Below are positions 63,331-64,000 of a stretch of 64,000 bases of DNA, in pieces. Numbering within the stretch: the first letter of the stretch is position 1; each line of letters begins with the position of its first letter. The notes under the pieces were generated by a model. It saw nothing but the letters and a program-made list of their open reading frames with translations. It did not search any database and was not told the origin of the DNA. This DNA comes from Chryseobacterium sp. LAM-KRS1. Its GTDB lineage: Bacteria; Bacteroidota; Bacteroidia; Flavobacteriales; Weeksellaceae. The stretch is taken from positions 496,001 through 560,000 of the forward strand of contig NZ_JAAOIZ010000004.1 in the NCBI RefSeq assembly GCF_013184525.1, in the 5' to 3' direction. The translations under genes and the position numbers were made by a program.

Positions 63331-64000
63331 TTAAAAACTTGTTGCTGTTGATGCTGTAGTTGCAGCTAAGTTATTATAAGCATCTCCCTCTTCATTAATC
63401 ACTCTCTTTGCAAATCTGAATTTCGGTCCCCAATATGAATCATTAAGTGACGAAATCATAACTCCTTTAGAAGTAGCTGCATGAATAAATTTAATCTCCC
63501 CATCCTCAGAAACACTTTCTACAATACCAACGTGAGAGATTCTTCTACCGTGAGAAAAGAAAATCAAATCTCCTTTCTGTAGGTTTTCTTTTTCAACTCT
63601 CTCTCCTTCCTGAGATTGAGAAGCTGCAACTCTAGGTAAACTAAGACCTGCTGCTGCTCCGAATACAGAAAGAACAAAAGCTGAACAATCTATACCATTT
63701 CTTGTTGTTCCCCCATATCTGTAAGGAGTTCCTAGGTACGTTTCAGCTTCGGTTAGGATATTGTCGATCGTTTTATTGTGTTTGATTGCTTTGGCAATCT
63801 CAGAATTTCTTAAAGTATTTTTTGCATTAGATAAAACGGCTGCCTTCTCAGAGATAAAAGAATTGATTAATTGCTTCTTATCCTGTTCCATTTTTCTGGT
63901 ATCTATAGAAGCTAGTTTGGCATCTGTTTTGTATTCTTTAGTGTAAGTTGCTGGTTTTGAAACTACGTAGTTTGTAACACAAGATTGTAATGACATCGTA
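63331..64000 (-). CDS. NlpC/P60 (C40) lipoprotein peptidase, 5' end cut off
   Basis: The frame is open to the right edge of the window. Near the edge is MSLQSCVTNYVV, whose LQSC looks like a lipobox, so the true start and most of the signal peptide lie outside. The C-terminal domain has the NlpC/P60 catalytic Cys in RNGIDCSAFVLSVFGAA, the His in RISHVGIVES and a third polar site in IKFIHAATSKGVMIS. It cuts peptide crosslinks or stem peptides in peptidoglycan. An Ala/Thr/Ser tail ends the protein. Confidence 0.92.
   Translation of the reverse strand, partial: TMSLQSCVTNYVVSKPATYTKEYKTDAKLASIDTRKMEQDKKQLINSFISEKAAVLSNAKNTLRNSEIAKAIKHNKTIDNILTEAETYLGTPYRYGGTTRNGIDCSAFVLSVFGAAAGLSLPRVAASQSQEGERVEKENLQKGDLIFFSHGRRISHVGIVESVSEDGEIKFIHAATSKGVMISSLNDSYWGPKFRFAKRVINEEGDAYNNLAATTASTATSF

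Noticed and set aside
1..64000. CRISPR arrays, tRNA or rRNA genes, insertion sequences, prophage genes, integrases.
   Set aside because: I looked on both strands and found no spaced repeats, cloverleaf-like sequences, transposase motifs or phage genes; all larger frames are assigned to chromosomal families.

Overview
The window looks like chromosome from a low-GC member of the Flavobacteriia, most probably Chryseobacterium or a close relative in the Weeksellaceae. The grounds are the gene families (GLPGLI proteins, two type IX secretion cargo proteins, GldH, DUF3078, a Bacteroidota-type alternative complex III, KPN_02809 metallopeptidase). A second ground is the promoter signal: at least nineteen genes or operons carry the Bacteroidota -7 box TAnnTTTG, several with a TTG or TTTG about 19-22 bases upstream. 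Shine-Dalgarno sequences are mostly absent. I see no rRNA, tRNA, insertion sequence, prophage or CRISPR array; this is ordinary core genome with a few accessory genes.

Layout. 1-3468 (+): end of hflX, a DUF4919-like protein, a CPA1 Na+/H+ antiporter, an AlkD-like protein and a small membrane protein, tightly packed. 3534-7011: a ChaA-like cation/proton antiporter, a convergent truncated haemoglobin, and a KirBac potassium channel coupled to a cysteine-cluster protein. 7267-10727 (-): glutamate dehydrogenase, dprA and a rhomboid protease. 10997-16557: a DUF3078 protein, then the suf iron-sulfur operon (sufA, sufB, a GNAT acetyltransferase, sufC, sufD). 16769-18572 (+): two tandem GLPGLI genes. 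18623-27824 (-): zinc metallopeptidase, LtaS-like phosphotransferase, TPR protein plus ribH, an MRJP-family protein with a Crp/Fnr regulator, apt, a lipoprotein and a secreted unknown.

27969-36368 (-): the six-gene alternative complex III operon actABCDEF (quinol:cytochrome c oxidoreductase), bounded by its own promoter and terminator. 36554-40971: a SPOR protein, a polytopic membrane protein, a type IX secretion cargo protein and SelO. 41045-45257 (-): ricT, gldH and PBP1A as one overlapping unit. 45534-51435 (+): a FadL-type outer-membrane channel with a GDSL lipoprotein, prs with rplY, and sufS. 51490-51615 (-): an unlisted 41-codon gene for a double-glycine-leader-like peptide with four cysteines. 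51779-52597 (+): a second type IX cargo protein.

52696-56651 (-): haem genes hemA-hemC-hemD-hemE. 56892-62550 (+): the elongasome set mreB-mreC-mreD-mrdA-rodA. 62644-64000: a pentapeptide-repeat protein and a cut-off NlpC/P60 lipoprotein peptidase.

Functionally the window joins respiration (ACIII), cofactor supply for it (Suf clusters, haem synthesis), envelope growth (MreBCD/PBP2/RodA, PBP1A, NlpC/P60) and surface or secreted proteins. The least expected items are the small Cys-rich peptide, the apparently leaderless promoters (truncated haemoglobin, selO), promoters overlapping terminator hairpins, the six-haem ActA, and the acetyltransferase inside the suf operon.
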